Below, one piece after another: positions 28,168 to 37,150 of a DNA stretch of 61,817 nt. The stretch spans positions 1 to 61,817 of IMG/VR virus record IMGVR_UViG_3300046001_005867; one strand, 5' to 3'. A model generated the notes under the pieces. That model made no database searches and was not told the DNA's origin. It saw only the letters and a program-made list of their open reading frames with translations. Position numbers and translations under genes: made by a program. The stretch's first letter is position 1. Each line of letters begins with the position of its first letter. This stretch comes from a virus.

Positions 28168-29004
28168 TTATAAATTGTCTTGCTCGTATTTTTTTCTAAT
28201 ATATTCAGGAACCTTAGATTTTGGTATAGGATCATAATCCACTGAATCATTATCTTCATCTACGCTATTTACCACACCGTAGTTACCACTAGCTGGGTCG
28301 AATATAATATCTCCGACTACAGGTATCTGTGGAGGAGCTGGTGGTGGTGGAGGTGGTGGAGGATTAACAGCTTGCGAATCTTCCGGATCTGGTTGAAATC
28401 CATTTTTAATTAAAATACCATAAATGCTATCAGCAGATAATCCAACAAATTCTTTATCGTAAGAAACTCTTCCACATCCAGGATATAATGCTCCCTTTGG
28501 CATTTTACCTATAGAGTCTCCTCTCTTTTCGCTAGGCTTAGGATTACCTGGATTTGATTCATCGACTGGTGTAAGCATCTGATTTAAAGCATAATCTGTA
28601 GCATAATTCCATATACTTACTGTTTTAGAATCCTTTCCTGGCATTCTTAGGAAATGTAATAAAGCACAATGTAAAACCTCATGGGCTATTACCCACATTA
28701 TTTCATCATCAGTATGTTCATGTACAAATCCTGGGCTGTAGTGAATACTTACTCCATCAGTACACATTGTTTTTATACCTCTATTTTCTCTAATGATTAA
28801 TCTAGACAAAAGACCTCCAAAGAAAGGATATTGTGCGTTTAGAAAGAAAACTGCAGCCCTCATTTTTTTGAAAGCTACCGGATCATATTTTCTTTTCTCC
28901 ACCTCGTCCGTAAATGTAGCTTCGTTAATTTTATTGTATAGTGAGTTGTCAAATTTTTGATATTCGTATAGTGAAAAATCTTTAAAGCTTAATATCTTCT
29001 TCAT
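28168..29004 (-). CDS. Putative zinc metallopeptidase-like protein (HExxH, DUF2201_N-type) with leader
   Basis: 278 residues. Leader ILSFKDFSLYE, then a domain with SRLIIRE, GVSIHYSPGFV and the zinc motif HEVLH at 108-112, followed by IWNYATDYALNQML, the N..A.D...N element typical of the DUF2201 N-terminal domain. The zinc ligands are intact, so peptidase activity is possible, but for this family it is predicted rather than proven. A polyproline linker (PPPPPPPAPP) leads to a small C-terminal beta domain (VVGDIIFDPASGNYGVV). It is the first gene of the HExxH-VWA-ATPase triad. Confidence 0.88.
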   Translation of the reverse strand: MKKILSFKDFSLYEYQKFDNSLYNKINEATFTDEVEKRKYDPVAFKKMRAAVFFLNAQYPFFGGLLSRLIIRENRGIKTMCTDGVSIHYSPGFVHEHTDDEIMWVIAHEVLHCALLHFLRMPGKDSKTVSIWNYATDYALNQMLTPVDESNPGNPKPSEKRGDSIGKMPKGALYPGCGRVSYDKEFVGLSADSIYGILIKNGFQPDPEDSQAVNPPPPPPPPAPPQIPVVGDIIFDPASGNYGVVNSVDEDNDSVDYDPIPKSKVPEYIRKKYEQDNL

Positions 29005-29013
29005 TTTTTTTAA

Positions 29014-31047
29014 TTATATATTATCTTCATTAGAAGATTCTTGAATTTCCTTTACAAACTCATTAAAAAGAACAGCAATAGATTTAGGTACTTTATTTTT
29101 GAATTTCTGGAAATCTGTATTTTGTATATACGATCTTATCTCTTCATTATTAGACCAATATGGAGTTTTAAATATTTCAATATCATTTCCATTAAGATCG
29201 TATTTATTTCTAACCCAGTCTCTTTGTAAAACCATATTCTCGAAGTCTTTCTCTCCTATACAAACTGATATAGGATTTACATTCTCTGCAATAGATTTAA
29301 TAGCATCTTCTAAAAGATCAGTAGGAACTATTTTATAACCAGCAAATAATTTATCATTTTCTGCTGTTAAAGATCCTATAGACTTCTTAATAGCCTCTTC
29401 GGAAAAAGGGTATTTTTTAGATGAAGTTTCTCCTCCTGGATGAACTACACAAAGAAAAACGGGGAGGTCATTTTCTTTTTTAAGTCTTGTACACATTTTA
29501 AGGTGTCCGTTATTAAATGGCTGGAATTTACCAATTATTAAATTAACTTTTTGGTTTTCCTCATTTAATATTTTTGTTTTCTTTTTCTCTTTATGAGTTG
29601 ATACCACTTTTTTAAAATCTTTAAATGAAAAGAACTCAGATGCGTCATCTTCGGATTTTTTTAATTCTTCAATAGATTCGTCATCTTTTTCATTGATATC
29701 ATTTAATGATTCGGATAATAGATCAGACTCATTAAATACTGTATTTTCTATAATAGAATCTAAATCTATTTCATCTTCTAAAGATTCATCGTCAGTGATT
29801 TTAAATCTACTTCCTGTTTTTTTAAACCAAACAAATGTGGGAACTCCTAAAGATTCTTCTATCCTATCTTTTCTTTTAGCATTTATATAATCAGCTATCT
29901 CTTCAACAAGAAGATTGAATTGTTCTATTAGACCCTCAGTGAAAAACCCATGAGGTTTTCTTTTGAATTTTCTAAATGAATTTAATACCATTTGGAGGAT
30001 ATCACAATAAACTTCATCTTTATCTAAATACTCAACAACATCTTTATCGACTATTAGTTCCTTATTAATGTCAAAGTTTTCAGATTTAAGATACTCAGGT
30101 TTATCAAAGTCTGCACCAATATATCTTTCTCCCTCTTCGTACGAAAAAGTTTTAAAAACGGAGAATACAAAATTAATATACCTCTCCTCAGGCTCAGTTC
30201 CTTCTGCGCTAAAGCTCTCTACACCTCTTTCTAATATGAAATTCATAATATCTATTAGACAAAGAGAATAAATGTCGCTAGGGAAGTAAGAAGACCTTGT
30301 AACTTTTCTATCTCTTGTTATTTCATAAAAAACTGGATCAACCATTTTAGCTAAAACAACATCTTCCTTACCATCTTCCTCGAATCTAAAAACCAAGGAG
30401 TCTATCTCTCCTTGTAAATCCTTACCTAAAGTGGTCTTAATTATTTCTGGATTTAATAAAGATATTAGATACTTAGAAAAACTTTCAGTCTTGAAACGTG
30501 TTTTTAAATCCATTAATGGAGTTGATAAAAAATCCATAATAGACATTTTCTGATCGTCGTTTAATTTTCCTTGGAAAATAATAGGTGCTTTTTCTACTCC
30601 GAGCTTATCTGCCCATTCATCTAGTTCGTCTTTCTCCTGTATAGTTCTTGTGGTTTCGCCAAATTCGTCCCTTACAAGAATATGTGTTAGAATTAAATGA
30701 TTTTTTGGAAGTCTTTCATATTCAATTCTTACTGGCTTTGTATTAGGAAAATAAGCCATACCAAATCTCCATCCTTTTGGTATCTCAGCTTTTACTGACT
30801 CCGGAAGGGAATCTATATAATTTATAGGCTTATCGTAGTATCTCATTAATATCCTATCAACTTTAGTTATAGGATTTTCCTGATCTTTTTTATAAAAAGA
30901 AATATTGTCACCAGTAAAATCTTTTTCGAAAGAAAAAGATGATCCATCAAGATTCTCAGTAACACTAAGTTCCTGGCTGAAAAGTTTTTCTATAAAATCC
31001 TTTCCTTTTTTTTCGTAGATATCGGCTAAATATTTTATTCCAGACAT
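29014..31047 (-). CDS. Fusion: RNA ligase-like domain plus NMN adenylyltransferase-like domain
   Basis: 677 residues. The N-terminal part resembles the ligase/capping nucleotidyltransferase fold: a motif I-like TENLDGSS at 30-37, a motif IV-like GEIDSLVFRF and a motif V-like LAKMVDP. The adenylated lysine of motif I (K-x-D-G) is replaced by Asn32, so classical ligase chemistry looks lost. The C-terminal part from about 503 is a nucleotidylyltransferase with GKFQPFNNGH at 506-515 and a WSNNEEIRS motif, as in NadM-type NMN adenylyltransferases. A leader-like stretch (FFSFKDFKK) sits just before it. The gene leads directly into the HExxH/VWA/ATPase triad. Possible roles are NAD synthesis or RNA 5'-end chemistry. 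Confidence 0.8.
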   Translation of the reverse strand: MSGIKYLADIYEKKGKDFIEKLFSQELSVTENLDGSSFSFEKDFTGDNISFYKKDQENPITKVDRILMRYYDKPINYIDSLPESVKAEIPKGWRFGMAYFPNTKPVRIEYERLPKNHLILTHILVRDEFGETTRTIQEKDELDEWADKLGVEKAPIIFQGKLNDDQKMSIMDFLSTPLMDLKTRFKTESFSKYLISLLNPEIIKTTLGKDLQGEIDSLVFRFEEDGKEDVVLAKMVDPVFYEITRDRKVTRSSYFPSDIYSLCLIDIMNFILERGVESFSAEGTEPEERYINFVFSVFKTFSYEEGERYIGADFDKPEYLKSENFDINKELIVDKDVVEYLDKDEVYCDILQMVLNSFRKFKRKPHGFFTEGLIEQFNLLVEEIADYINAKRKDRIEESLGVPTFVWFKKTGSRFKITDDESLEDEIDLDSIIENTVFNESDLLSESLNDINEKDDESIEELKKSEDDASEFFSFKDFKKVVSTHKEKKKTKILNEENQKVNLIIGKFQPFNNGHLKMCTRLKKENDLPVFLCVVHPGGETSSKKYPFSEEAIKKSIGSLTAENDKLFAGYKIVPTDLLEDAIKSIAENVNPISVCIGEKDFENMVLQRDWVRNKYDLNGNDIEIFKTPYWSNNEEIRSYIQNTDFQKFKNKVPKSIAVLFNEFVKEIQESSNEDNI

Positions 31048-31050
31048 TTT

Positions 31051-31497
31051 TTAATTTAAACAGTAAACAAATTTATTCCCCTTGTAATTAAAAATACTAA
31101 AAGGACCAACTCTTAAATTCTTCTTTGGAAGAAAGTCTGAGTTTATTATATATTCTTCTAGAAATAGGAGGATATTAAAAACCAATATCCTTGATCTATT
31201 GCTTATTTTTTTATCATTAAAAAGATCATTAAGAATACCAACGTAATTCTCTAATGAACTTTTTCTACTTGGTTTTACAAGAACCTCAAAAACATCCTTC
31301 TCTATTGTATAGACAATTTTGTTTTCTATTATTATTTCCCAATCTCCATCTGTGTTCTGATTAACAAAACCATCATCACCAATGAAAGTATTAAAAATAA
31401 GATTATGATCATCAAGAACAGATATTGAAGTTATCTTTTCACCAGTATAGTGTTGCAGTACTGGATATAGAGCTTGACTTTGTAATTGATTCATCAT
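31051..31497 (-). CDS. Hypothetical protein
   Basis: 148 residues, beta-rich N-terminal half (ITSISVLDDHNLIFNTFIGDD) and a helical second half. No family is recognised and no leader is seen. It lies three bases from its neighbours on either side, so it is part of the same transcript as the ligase/NMNAT-like gene. Confidence 0.65.
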   Translation of the reverse strand: MMNQLQSQALYPVLQHYTGEKITSISVLDDHNLIFNTFIGDDGFVNQNTDGDWEIIIENKIVYTIEKDVFEVLVKPSRKSSLENYVGILNDLFNDKKISNRSRILVFNILLFLEEYIINSDFLPKKNLRVGPFSIFNYKGNKFVYCLN

Positions 31498-31499
31498 TT

Positions 31500-32252
31500 T
31501 TATTCCTCCTCATCCTCATCGTAAACTACATCGTCAGTACCTTCATCTTCATCACCATAAGTGTATTCCATGTTAGGATCTTCTTCCTCTTCTTCGTCTT
31601 CTTCATCTTCCATGCTTCCTACATGCTCTTCAATATGCTCGTCCCAAACTGGTTGCATTTTACATGATAAGAATTTAGAGAATACTTCACCATTTTTTCT
31701 GTCTTGTATAGTTACCATTCTTGGTCCGTTGATCTCATCTAATTCGATGCTTTCAGCAAACATTTTTGATTCTTCTATATTCATAAAAGGACCGAATGTA
31801 TAGATTCCAAAATCCGGTGTGGTTTTGATCTTTAAAGGAGCAGACATTGGCTCTTTACTATAATTCATCATAGCATCTTCTTTCTCAAACATGTAATCGT
31901 CACACATAGTAACAAAATGATAGTTAGGATCTCCGCCATCACCGATCATCTGCTTAGCCATATCAGAAGATTTAGACTCATTCATTTTCTTTTTGAAAGC
32001 AAAGTCTTTGCTATTAGATTTAAGTTTAATACCTTTCTTTTTCTTGTACTCGTCCCAAGCCATTGAAAGACCTTGCATGTACTCTTCCTGTGATTTTTCA
32101 TCACCTTTGAATTTTTTATCAAAAGGTCCAGAAACACCATGTTCTTTATTGTACTTCTTAGAGAAATCTAAATACTGATTTCTTTCAGTTACAAGTTCTG
32201 CTTCTTTTAAGTCTTGTCTTTTCTTTTCTATTACTAAAGAGAATTTTTTCAT
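31500..32252 (-). CDS. Leader-bearing acidic-tailed protein
   Basis: 250 residues. The start MKKFSLVIEKK fits the shorter leader form with VIE as the cleavage candidate. A lysine-rich helical part is followed by a beta-rich domain (YHFVTMCDDYMFEKEDAMM; GIYTFGPFMNIEESKMF). The last 40 residues are almost entirely Asp/Glu. Acidic tails of this kind occur in DNA mimics and in head-core proteins, but nothing here singles out either. The upstream leader gene ends four bases before it. Confidence 0.7.
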   Translation of the reverse strand: MKKFSLVIEKKRQDLKEAELVTERNQYLDFSKKYNKEHGVSGPFDKKFKGDEKSQEEYMQGLSMAWDEYKKKKGIKLKSNSKDFAFKKKMNESKSSDMAKQMIGDGGDPNYHFVTMCDDYMFEKEDAMMNYSKEPMSAPLKIKTTPDFGIYTFGPFMNIEESKMFAESIELDEINGPRMVTIQDRKNGEVFSKFLSCKMQPVWDEHIEEHVGSMEDEEDEEEEEDPNMEYTYGDEDEGTDDVVYDEDEEE

Positions 32253-32256
32253 TTTT

Positions 32257-32856
32257 TTATGCGTTATTTGGTTGGAATATAGGTTGATTAGGATTTTTTT
32301 GTTTTGTATAATAAAGGTAAGCTCTATTCATTCCTATATCATCTAGAGCAGGTACCTGTCCTTTATTAACCTGAGCTTTTTGATAAAGCTCGGTGATATT
32401 ATCTTCTAATTGTTGCTCAGTTTTAATGTTCGGTAGTTCATTTTTAGCAAAATCCTCATTTGTGTGTCTCATGAACTCAACATCTACATCTTCATCCTTA
32501 GCTGGTACTCTTTTAGAAATCTCATATTTAGTAGGTCCGAATACTCTTTTAAGTACTCCTGGTACAATAGCCGGAAGACCGAATAACATTTCATATCCAG
32601 TATTTAAACCCCCGCCTCTAACAGCTCTATTTTGTCTTGTTATATCTTGTCCTGCTTGTGCAATATTGTTTAGCTTGTCTTCGATGTACCCAAAGAACCT
32701 TTGAGTTTTTTGTAATATACTAGCATCTTCAGGTAGGTTATAATGATTTTTAGCCCTATCACCATATGTCTTAGCATCATTTCCTAAGTGTCTGCTAAAG
32801 AATAATTCTTCAGATTCATTAATACAGAAATCTCTATATTCTTTGATGTTTCTCAT
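32257..32856 (-). CDS. Leader-bearing protein of unknown function
   Basis: 199 residues. The leader is IKEYRDFCINE followed by SEE, the only one with a cysteine. The body is helical with a glycine-rich turn (RAVRGGGLNTGYEMLFGLPAIVPGVL) that could form a short amphipathic or membrane-touching segment. Not recognised. It opens the cargo block: a GGATATATAA box stands 19 bases before the ATG, after UvsW. Confidence 0.7.
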   Translation of the reverse strand: MRNIKEYRDFCINESEELFFSRHLGNDAKTYGDRAKNHYNLPEDASILQKTQRFFGYIEDKLNNIAQAGQDITRQNRAVRGGGLNTGYEMLFGLPAIVPGVLKRVFGPTKYEISKRVPAKDEDVDVEFMRHTNEDFAKNELPNIKTEQQLEDNITELYQKAQVNKGQVPALDDIGMNRAYLYYTKQKNPNQPIFQPNNA

Positions 32857-32875
32857 TGAGATTTAATTATTTCTT

Positions 32876-32885
32876 TTATATATCC
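32876..32885 (-). promoter_or_regulatory. GGATATATAA box at the head of the cargo gene block
   Basis: The box lies 19 bases before the ATG at 32856, in the 34-base gap after uvsW. It would drive the run of leader-bearing genes towards 23950, where the strong terminator lies. Confidence 0.42.
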
Positions 32886-32890
32886 GAATT

Positions 32891-34432
32891 CTAAATTTTG
32901 ATCTCATATATCTTGTATTCAAATTGCTCTTTTTTATAAATTTCAATTCTTTCCTTAGAATGTTTAAGCAAATAGTTGTCTTTTCCACCAAAAGAGAAGT
33001 CATCAACAAAGTCTATAATATTAACTTTCTCTTTACCATCAAATAGTCTCATCCCCCTACCTAAACTCTGCTTAATCAGTACTTCAGATTTATATGATTC
33101 AATAAGAAATATATTGTGTATATTTTTAACAGATATACCAGTAGACATAGTGCCAAAAGAAGCAACCATTACTTTATTAATACCTTCTTCCATTCTTTTA
33201 GTGAAAATATCTCTTTTATCAGGAGCAGTGTCACCGTCTATATAATAAACCTCTCTATCATTAGACCCTTCTCTTATTCCGTCATATATTCTTTTACCAT
33301 ATCCCTCGCCAACAGATTGAAAAAGTAAAAGAGAATTCTTTGATGTTTTAAGAACAAAATTTATAATATAATTAAGTCTCTTGTCAGAATTAACAACAAG
33401 CTTTCTTTCTAGATTAAAAAGCTCGTTACCCTCCATCTCATTTTTAGTTTCTTTTAATGTAGCAAGCTTCTCTTTAACTTCCTCGTCCATCCAATCCATT
33501 TTAACTATCTTAATAGAAACAGGAGTAGCATATTTGTTATCAAATAAAAACTTTGGAGAAATCTCCATAATTAAAGGTCCAAGAAATTGTTGTATAGTTA
33601 AATACTCTGCAGTATTTTTATTAGCTAATGTTCCAGATAGCCCAAATCTCCATTTAGAGTCTTTACATAATGCAACTACCTTTTTAATAGATGCACTTTG
33701 AGCTTGGTGACATTCATCTACAAATACAGCTTCCACATCATCAAAAAATTCAGGATCCATTTTAACTAAAGATTGATATGTACCTATCATTAATCCACCA
33801 GAGATCTTTTTCTTATTAGATCCATGAATTTGTTGTATCTCGCAGTCTTCTAATTTCTCTAGACCATATTCTTCAAAATCTTCAGATCCTTGTATAACTA
33901 GATTGGTGTTAGGAACTACCATAAGGAATTTTTTCACCTTTAAAACCTCCTTAAGATAAGCCATTACCATAAAAGCGATTAGGGTCTTACCAGAACTTGT
34001 TGCTACCTCGGAAACAGAAAGTTTAAATTTTATAATCTTCCATGCTGTTTCTATTTGGTAATCCCTAGGCATTTTTTCAGGATCCCCTCCGACACCCCCC
34101 TTAAAGAATTTATTACACCATTCAGTGTATTTTTCTAAGGTAAAAGAATTATCGATGATTCTTTCTAGTCCGTTTATTTCTACCTCTATTTTATATTTTT
34201 CGCATATCTGGTATACCTCAGACCAAAGTCCAGAAGGCACTCTCCAAATAGGTAACCTTTTATCAACAAAGCATATTGCTCCGTCCCAATGTTTTTTCTT
34301 AACTAATGGATGAAAATAATGATTATGTATTTTTCTAGTTAAAGATATATCAATCTGTTTTCTTTCAAATTCCTCTTCGTAATCTATAAGACTTAACCAA
34401 TTTCTATCTTCACTTACTACAAATTTTAACAT
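32891..34432 (-). CDS. uvsW: UvsW-like superfamily 2 DNA helicase
   Basis: 513 residues, close to T4 UvsW (about 500). The N-terminal region before residue 120 is the UvsW-type accessory domain. The helicase core follows: PRDYQIETAW (Q-motif-like), SSGKTLIA at 146-153 (Walker A), VFVDECHQA (DExH) near 236, FGLSGTLANK (motif III), and GRGMRLFDGKEK (motif VI). UvsW unwinds branched DNA and R-loops and drives the switch from origin- to recombination-dependent replication. The next gene upstream is UvsY-like, the same adjacency as in T4. Confidence 0.93.
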   Translation of the reverse strand: MLKFVVSEDRNWLSLIDYEEEFERKQIDISLTRKIHNHYFHPLVKKKHWDGAICFVDKRLPIWRVPSGLWSEVYQICEKYKIEVEINGLERIIDNSFTLEKYTEWCNKFFKGGVGGDPEKMPRDYQIETAWKIIKFKLSVSEVATSSGKTLIAFMVMAYLKEVLKVKKFLMVVPNTNLVIQGSEDFEEYGLEKLEDCEIQQIHGSNKKKISGGLMIGTYQSLVKMDPEFFDDVEAVFVDECHQAQSASIKKVVALCKDSKWRFGLSGTLANKNTAEYLTIQQFLGPLIMEISPKFLFDNKYATPVSIKIVKMDWMDEEVKEKLATLKETKNEMEGNELFNLERKLVVNSDKRLNYIINFVLKTSKNSLLLFQSVGEGYGKRIYDGIREGSNDREVYYIDGDTAPDKRDIFTKRMEEGINKVMVASFGTMSTGISVKNIHNIFLIESYKSEVLIKQSLGRGMRLFDGKEKVNIIDFVDDFSFGGKDNYLLKHSKERIEIYKKEQFEYKIYEIKI

Positions 34433-34434
34433 TA

Positions 34435-34902
34435 TTAATAGTTATTTTTAACCGCTCCTGATCTTAAATATTCCTCTAAAGATATTCTTGATTTCACACC
34501 ATAAAGCATGTGATCGACAGTTTTCATAGTCTCGTTAAGGAAAGATATTTGTCCATCAACAAGATCCATTCTTTCTTTTAATTCAGAAAGATCCCCTTCT
34601 ATTAAAGGGGTTTTTTCATTAGCCCCATATTTTACTTGAGACATTTCAGAATAGTATTTTAATCTATTAGACTTATCTTTTCTAAATTTAGCATTAAGCT
34701 TGCTCATTACCTGACCCAACTTAGCAGAGTATTCTAATAATATCTGTCTATTATAATAAAGATCTACCTGCACATCTGCAAGTTCTCTAATATTTTTCAT
34801 TCTAATAGAAAGTTCTCTAATTTTTTCTGTCCATTCTTCTCTTTCTATTTGAAATCCTTTATCGAAATCTTTCTTCTCTACATTAGGTTGTTGCTCTGAC
34901 AT
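34435..34902 (-). CDS. uvsY: UvsY-like recombination mediator
   Basis: 155 residues, against 137 in T4 UvsY. It is helical and basic, with the LLEYSAKLGQVMSKLNAKF / SNRLKYYSEM helices and a closing VDHMLYGVKSRISLEEYLRSG helix that lines up with the T4 protein by pattern. UvsY loads the UvsX recombinase on gp32-coated single-stranded DNA. The identification leans on this pattern plus position directly beside uvsW, as in T4. The gene overlaps the small upstream gene by 25 bases. UvsX itself is not in the window. Confidence 0.68.
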   Translation of the reverse strand: MSEQQPNVEKKDFDKGFQIEREEWTEKIRELSIRMKNIRELADVQVDLYYNRQILLEYSAKLGQVMSKLNAKFRKDKSNRLKYYSEMSQVKYGANEKTPLIEGDLSELKERMDLVDGQISFLNETMKTVDHMLYGVKSRISLEEYLRSGAVKNNY

Positions 34903-35063
34903 TTCTTTTTCTTATTTTTTGATATCTCTTTAACTTCCGAGTCTATCTTATTCTTTACTATCTCTGTGGAAAAATTATCAGATATATCAAAATCGGGAAC
35001 ATCTAAATCACCTTTTATATCTACAGGGAACTTAAATTTGTTGTTGTTCTTTTTATATTTCAT
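34878..35063 (-). CDS. Small hypothetical protein between primase and UvsY-like gene
   Basis: 61 residues if started at the ATG at 35063, which overlaps the primase stop as ATGA; an upstream ATG at 35081 would add six residues inside the primase. The protein is short and charged (MKYKKNNNKFKFPVDIKGDLDVPDFDI) with a lysine-rich end. Its stop lies within the UvsY-like gene. Not recognised; the tight overlaps at both ends support real translation. Confidence 0.6.
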   Translation of the reverse strand: MKYKKNNNKFKFPVDIKGDLDVPDFDISDNFSTEIVKNKIDSEVKEISKNKKKKCQSNNLM

Positions 35064-36133
35064 ATATCTATAATATCCCATTTATCAACAGAAAAGTAAT
35101 TATCTAATCTTTTGATCTTCTTTCCTGTGGATCTTACATAATTAACCACATCGTTTAAATCCCATTTATCCCTTTCTGGTAATTCACATTCTTTTATAAA
35201 TTTTCCCCATAGAAAAACTTCCTCGCCCGCTTCCAAAAATTCTCTGGCTTTTTGTCTCCCAACCTCATCGCTATCTAATAACCATCTTTTGTTTGTTACA
35301 TCAAAAGGAAAAGGATTATTTATAGAACATAATGCTATTGCATTAGGACAAAGCCAAGCATCTAAAGGACCTTCAAAAGTTGTTATCATTGAATCTAGAT
35401 CCACAGTAGAGAATCCAAAAACGCTAGATATTGGATCAACTTCTTCGGCTTTTAATATAATTTCGGGGTTTGTTTCTTTTAGGAGATTTTTGTAAATACC
35501 ACTAAGCTTGTAAGTGTAGTATTTACTTCCACTATTCTTTTTTACTATAGGCCTAATCTGTAGACCAAGTATCTTTGTTTCATCTCCGGATAGATTCAGG
35601 AGATATAAGTTCCTTCTTTTAGGATCCCATAGGAATTTATTATCGGGTACATGATTTCTTTCGATTAACCATTTCTCTCCGTATGTTCCTTTCACTTCTA
35701 GAAGATTTAATGCATGTTTAAATTCCTCTCTACCAACAAGTATATCTTTGTAATTTTCAGAAAAAAAGTAATCTAAAGAATTTCTTATTTTTTTCCTTAT
35801 AGTCGAATTTCTAGATATCTCTGCTATCTCTGCAATTTCATCAGTGGAAAGCATTCCGTTGATTTCAAAATCTCTAGTAAATTGATTTAGATTTTTGAAG
35901 ACCGCACATCCACCATTATAACATTTATATGTTAATGTATCGACATAAAGATTTCCTCTTTTTTTCTTAGCGTCTTTGGAGTCTCCACAATAAGGGCAAC
36001 AGAAGTTTAGTCTGTTGCCCCCTTGATAGATTTTTAATCTTTGAGGATCATTACCAAAGAACTTAAGTAAAGCAGAATTAACTATTCCTTTAACCCTATC
36101 TACTGATAGGACACTTATATCCTTTGTTTCCAT
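35060..36133 (-). CDS. 61: DNA primase (T4 gp61-like)
   Basis: 357 residues, close to T4 gp61 (342). The N-terminal zinc-binding part has CPYCGDSKD near 47 and CYNGGC near 72. The TOPRIM core has FEGPLDAWLCPNAIALC and WLLDSDEVGRQKAREFL (the DxD-type acidic pair). It makes RNA primers for the lagging strand together with the gp41-type helicase, which is not in the window. It precedes UvsY/UvsW and follows gp32. Confidence 0.93.
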   Translation of the reverse strand: METKDISVLSVDRVKGIVNSALLKFFGNDPQRLKIYQGGNRLNFCCPYCGDSKDAKKKRGNLYVDTLTYKCYNGGCAVFKNLNQFTRDFEINGMLSTDEIAEIAEISRNSTIRKKIRNSLDYFFSENYKDILVGREEFKHALNLLEVKGTYGEKWLIERNHVPDNKFLWDPKRRNLYLLNLSGDETKILGLQIRPIVKKNSGSKYYTYKLSGIYKNLLKETNPEIILKAEEVDPISSVFGFSTVDLDSMITTFEGPLDAWLCPNAIALCSINNPFPFDVTNKRWLLDSDEVGRQKAREFLEAGEEVFLWGKFIKECELPERDKWDLNDVVNYVRSTGKKIKRLDNYFSVDKWDIIDI

Positions 36134-36146
36134 AACAATCCATTAT

Positions 36147-37112
36147 TTATAGATCGTTATAAAGATCATCCAAAGATGGTGCAGATTTTTTAGCTGGTGC
36201 TTTAGCAGGTTTAGCAGGAGCTTCATCCTCTGTATCATTAGATTCTTGGGTTGATGTTCTGCTATTAGCATCTTCGTAGAATGAATCTACAGAAGCAGTT
36301 GTACTTACTGGTTTAGAATCTGAACTAGTTCCGATAATCTCAGAAACCATTCTTCCGTCAGGAATTGTGTTTCTAATAATTCTCATGATTTTTTCATTCT
36401 CTTCATCGTCCCAATCAGAATAATCATATTTTTCTATATCTAAAGGACCAGTCTTAAGAAAGTTTGTAACCATCTCTCTACCTTCTTCAGATCTTTCTAC
36501 TGATACTCCATCAATAATTAAAGCCATTTTATCTCCTACAAATTGACAAAGATCATAGTTGTTCCATTCTCCAACTTTTCTCACTTGAAGACCGAAGTTT
36601 TTACCTTCGAATAAGTCATAAGGATTTGAAGGATTTCCGAATTCTGGTTTGATTTGTTGCTCGATCATATCGTTAACCTTTCTACCGAATTTGAATATCA
36701 TAATTTTACCTTCCAAGTCTGGTCGATTTGCATCTTTAACTACTTGAATTAAAGAATAAAAATCTTCTTTTCTAGAGAATGATTTAGATAAATCCTGATC
36801 CTTAGCAGAAGCAGAATTTTTAAGCTTCCAAAAAAGATCTTTAAGTATTGATTTTTTTCCTACCGTAGATGGACAAATAGCTTTGTGATTTGCTCCGTCT
36901 ACTGGATCTTTCAACCAAACATAATATTGGTGAATTTTAGATTTTTTAGGATTTGTGATGTTAGGTAAGAATCTAATTAAAGATTTATACACTCCGTCTT
37001 TTCCTAATTCGGGATAAGGTTTATAAATAAACTCATCATCGTCCTTTGTTTTAATTTCCTGCTTAACAAACGATTCATTGTCAAGATTAAAGATGTCAAA
37101 ATTTTCTTCCAT
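36147..37112 (-). CDS. 32: Single-stranded DNA-binding protein (gp32-like)
   Basis: 321 residues, slightly longer than T4 gp32 (301). The core shows KSLIRFLPNITNPKKSKIH followed by the aromatic-rich OB-fold region and GREMVTNFLKTGP. The C-terminus is an Ala/Pro/Lys linker ending in SLDDLYNDL, an acidic tail like the partner-binding end of gp32. T4 gp32 holds zinc with one His and three Cys. Here HKAICPS is visible but the other two cysteines are not, so zinc binding seems lost. Confidence 0.9.
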   Translation of the reverse strand: MEENFDIFNLDNESFVKQEIKTKDDDEFIYKPYPELGKDGVYKSLIRFLPNITNPKKSKIHQYYVWLKDPVDGANHKAICPSTVGKKSILKDLFWKLKNSASAKDQDLSKSFSRKEDFYSLIQVVKDANRPDLEGKIMIFKFGRKVNDMIEQQIKPEFGNPSNPYDLFEGKNFGLQVRKVGEWNNYDLCQFVGDKMALIIDGVSVERSEEGREMVTNFLKTGPLDIEKYDYSDWDDEENEKIMRIIRNTIPDGRMVSEIIGTSSDSKPVSTTASVDSFYEDANSRTSTQESNDTEDEAPAKPAKAPAKKSAPSLDDLYNDL

Positions 37113-37150
37113 AATAATTCAAGTTTTTTTTAATTTATATTATTTAGTAT

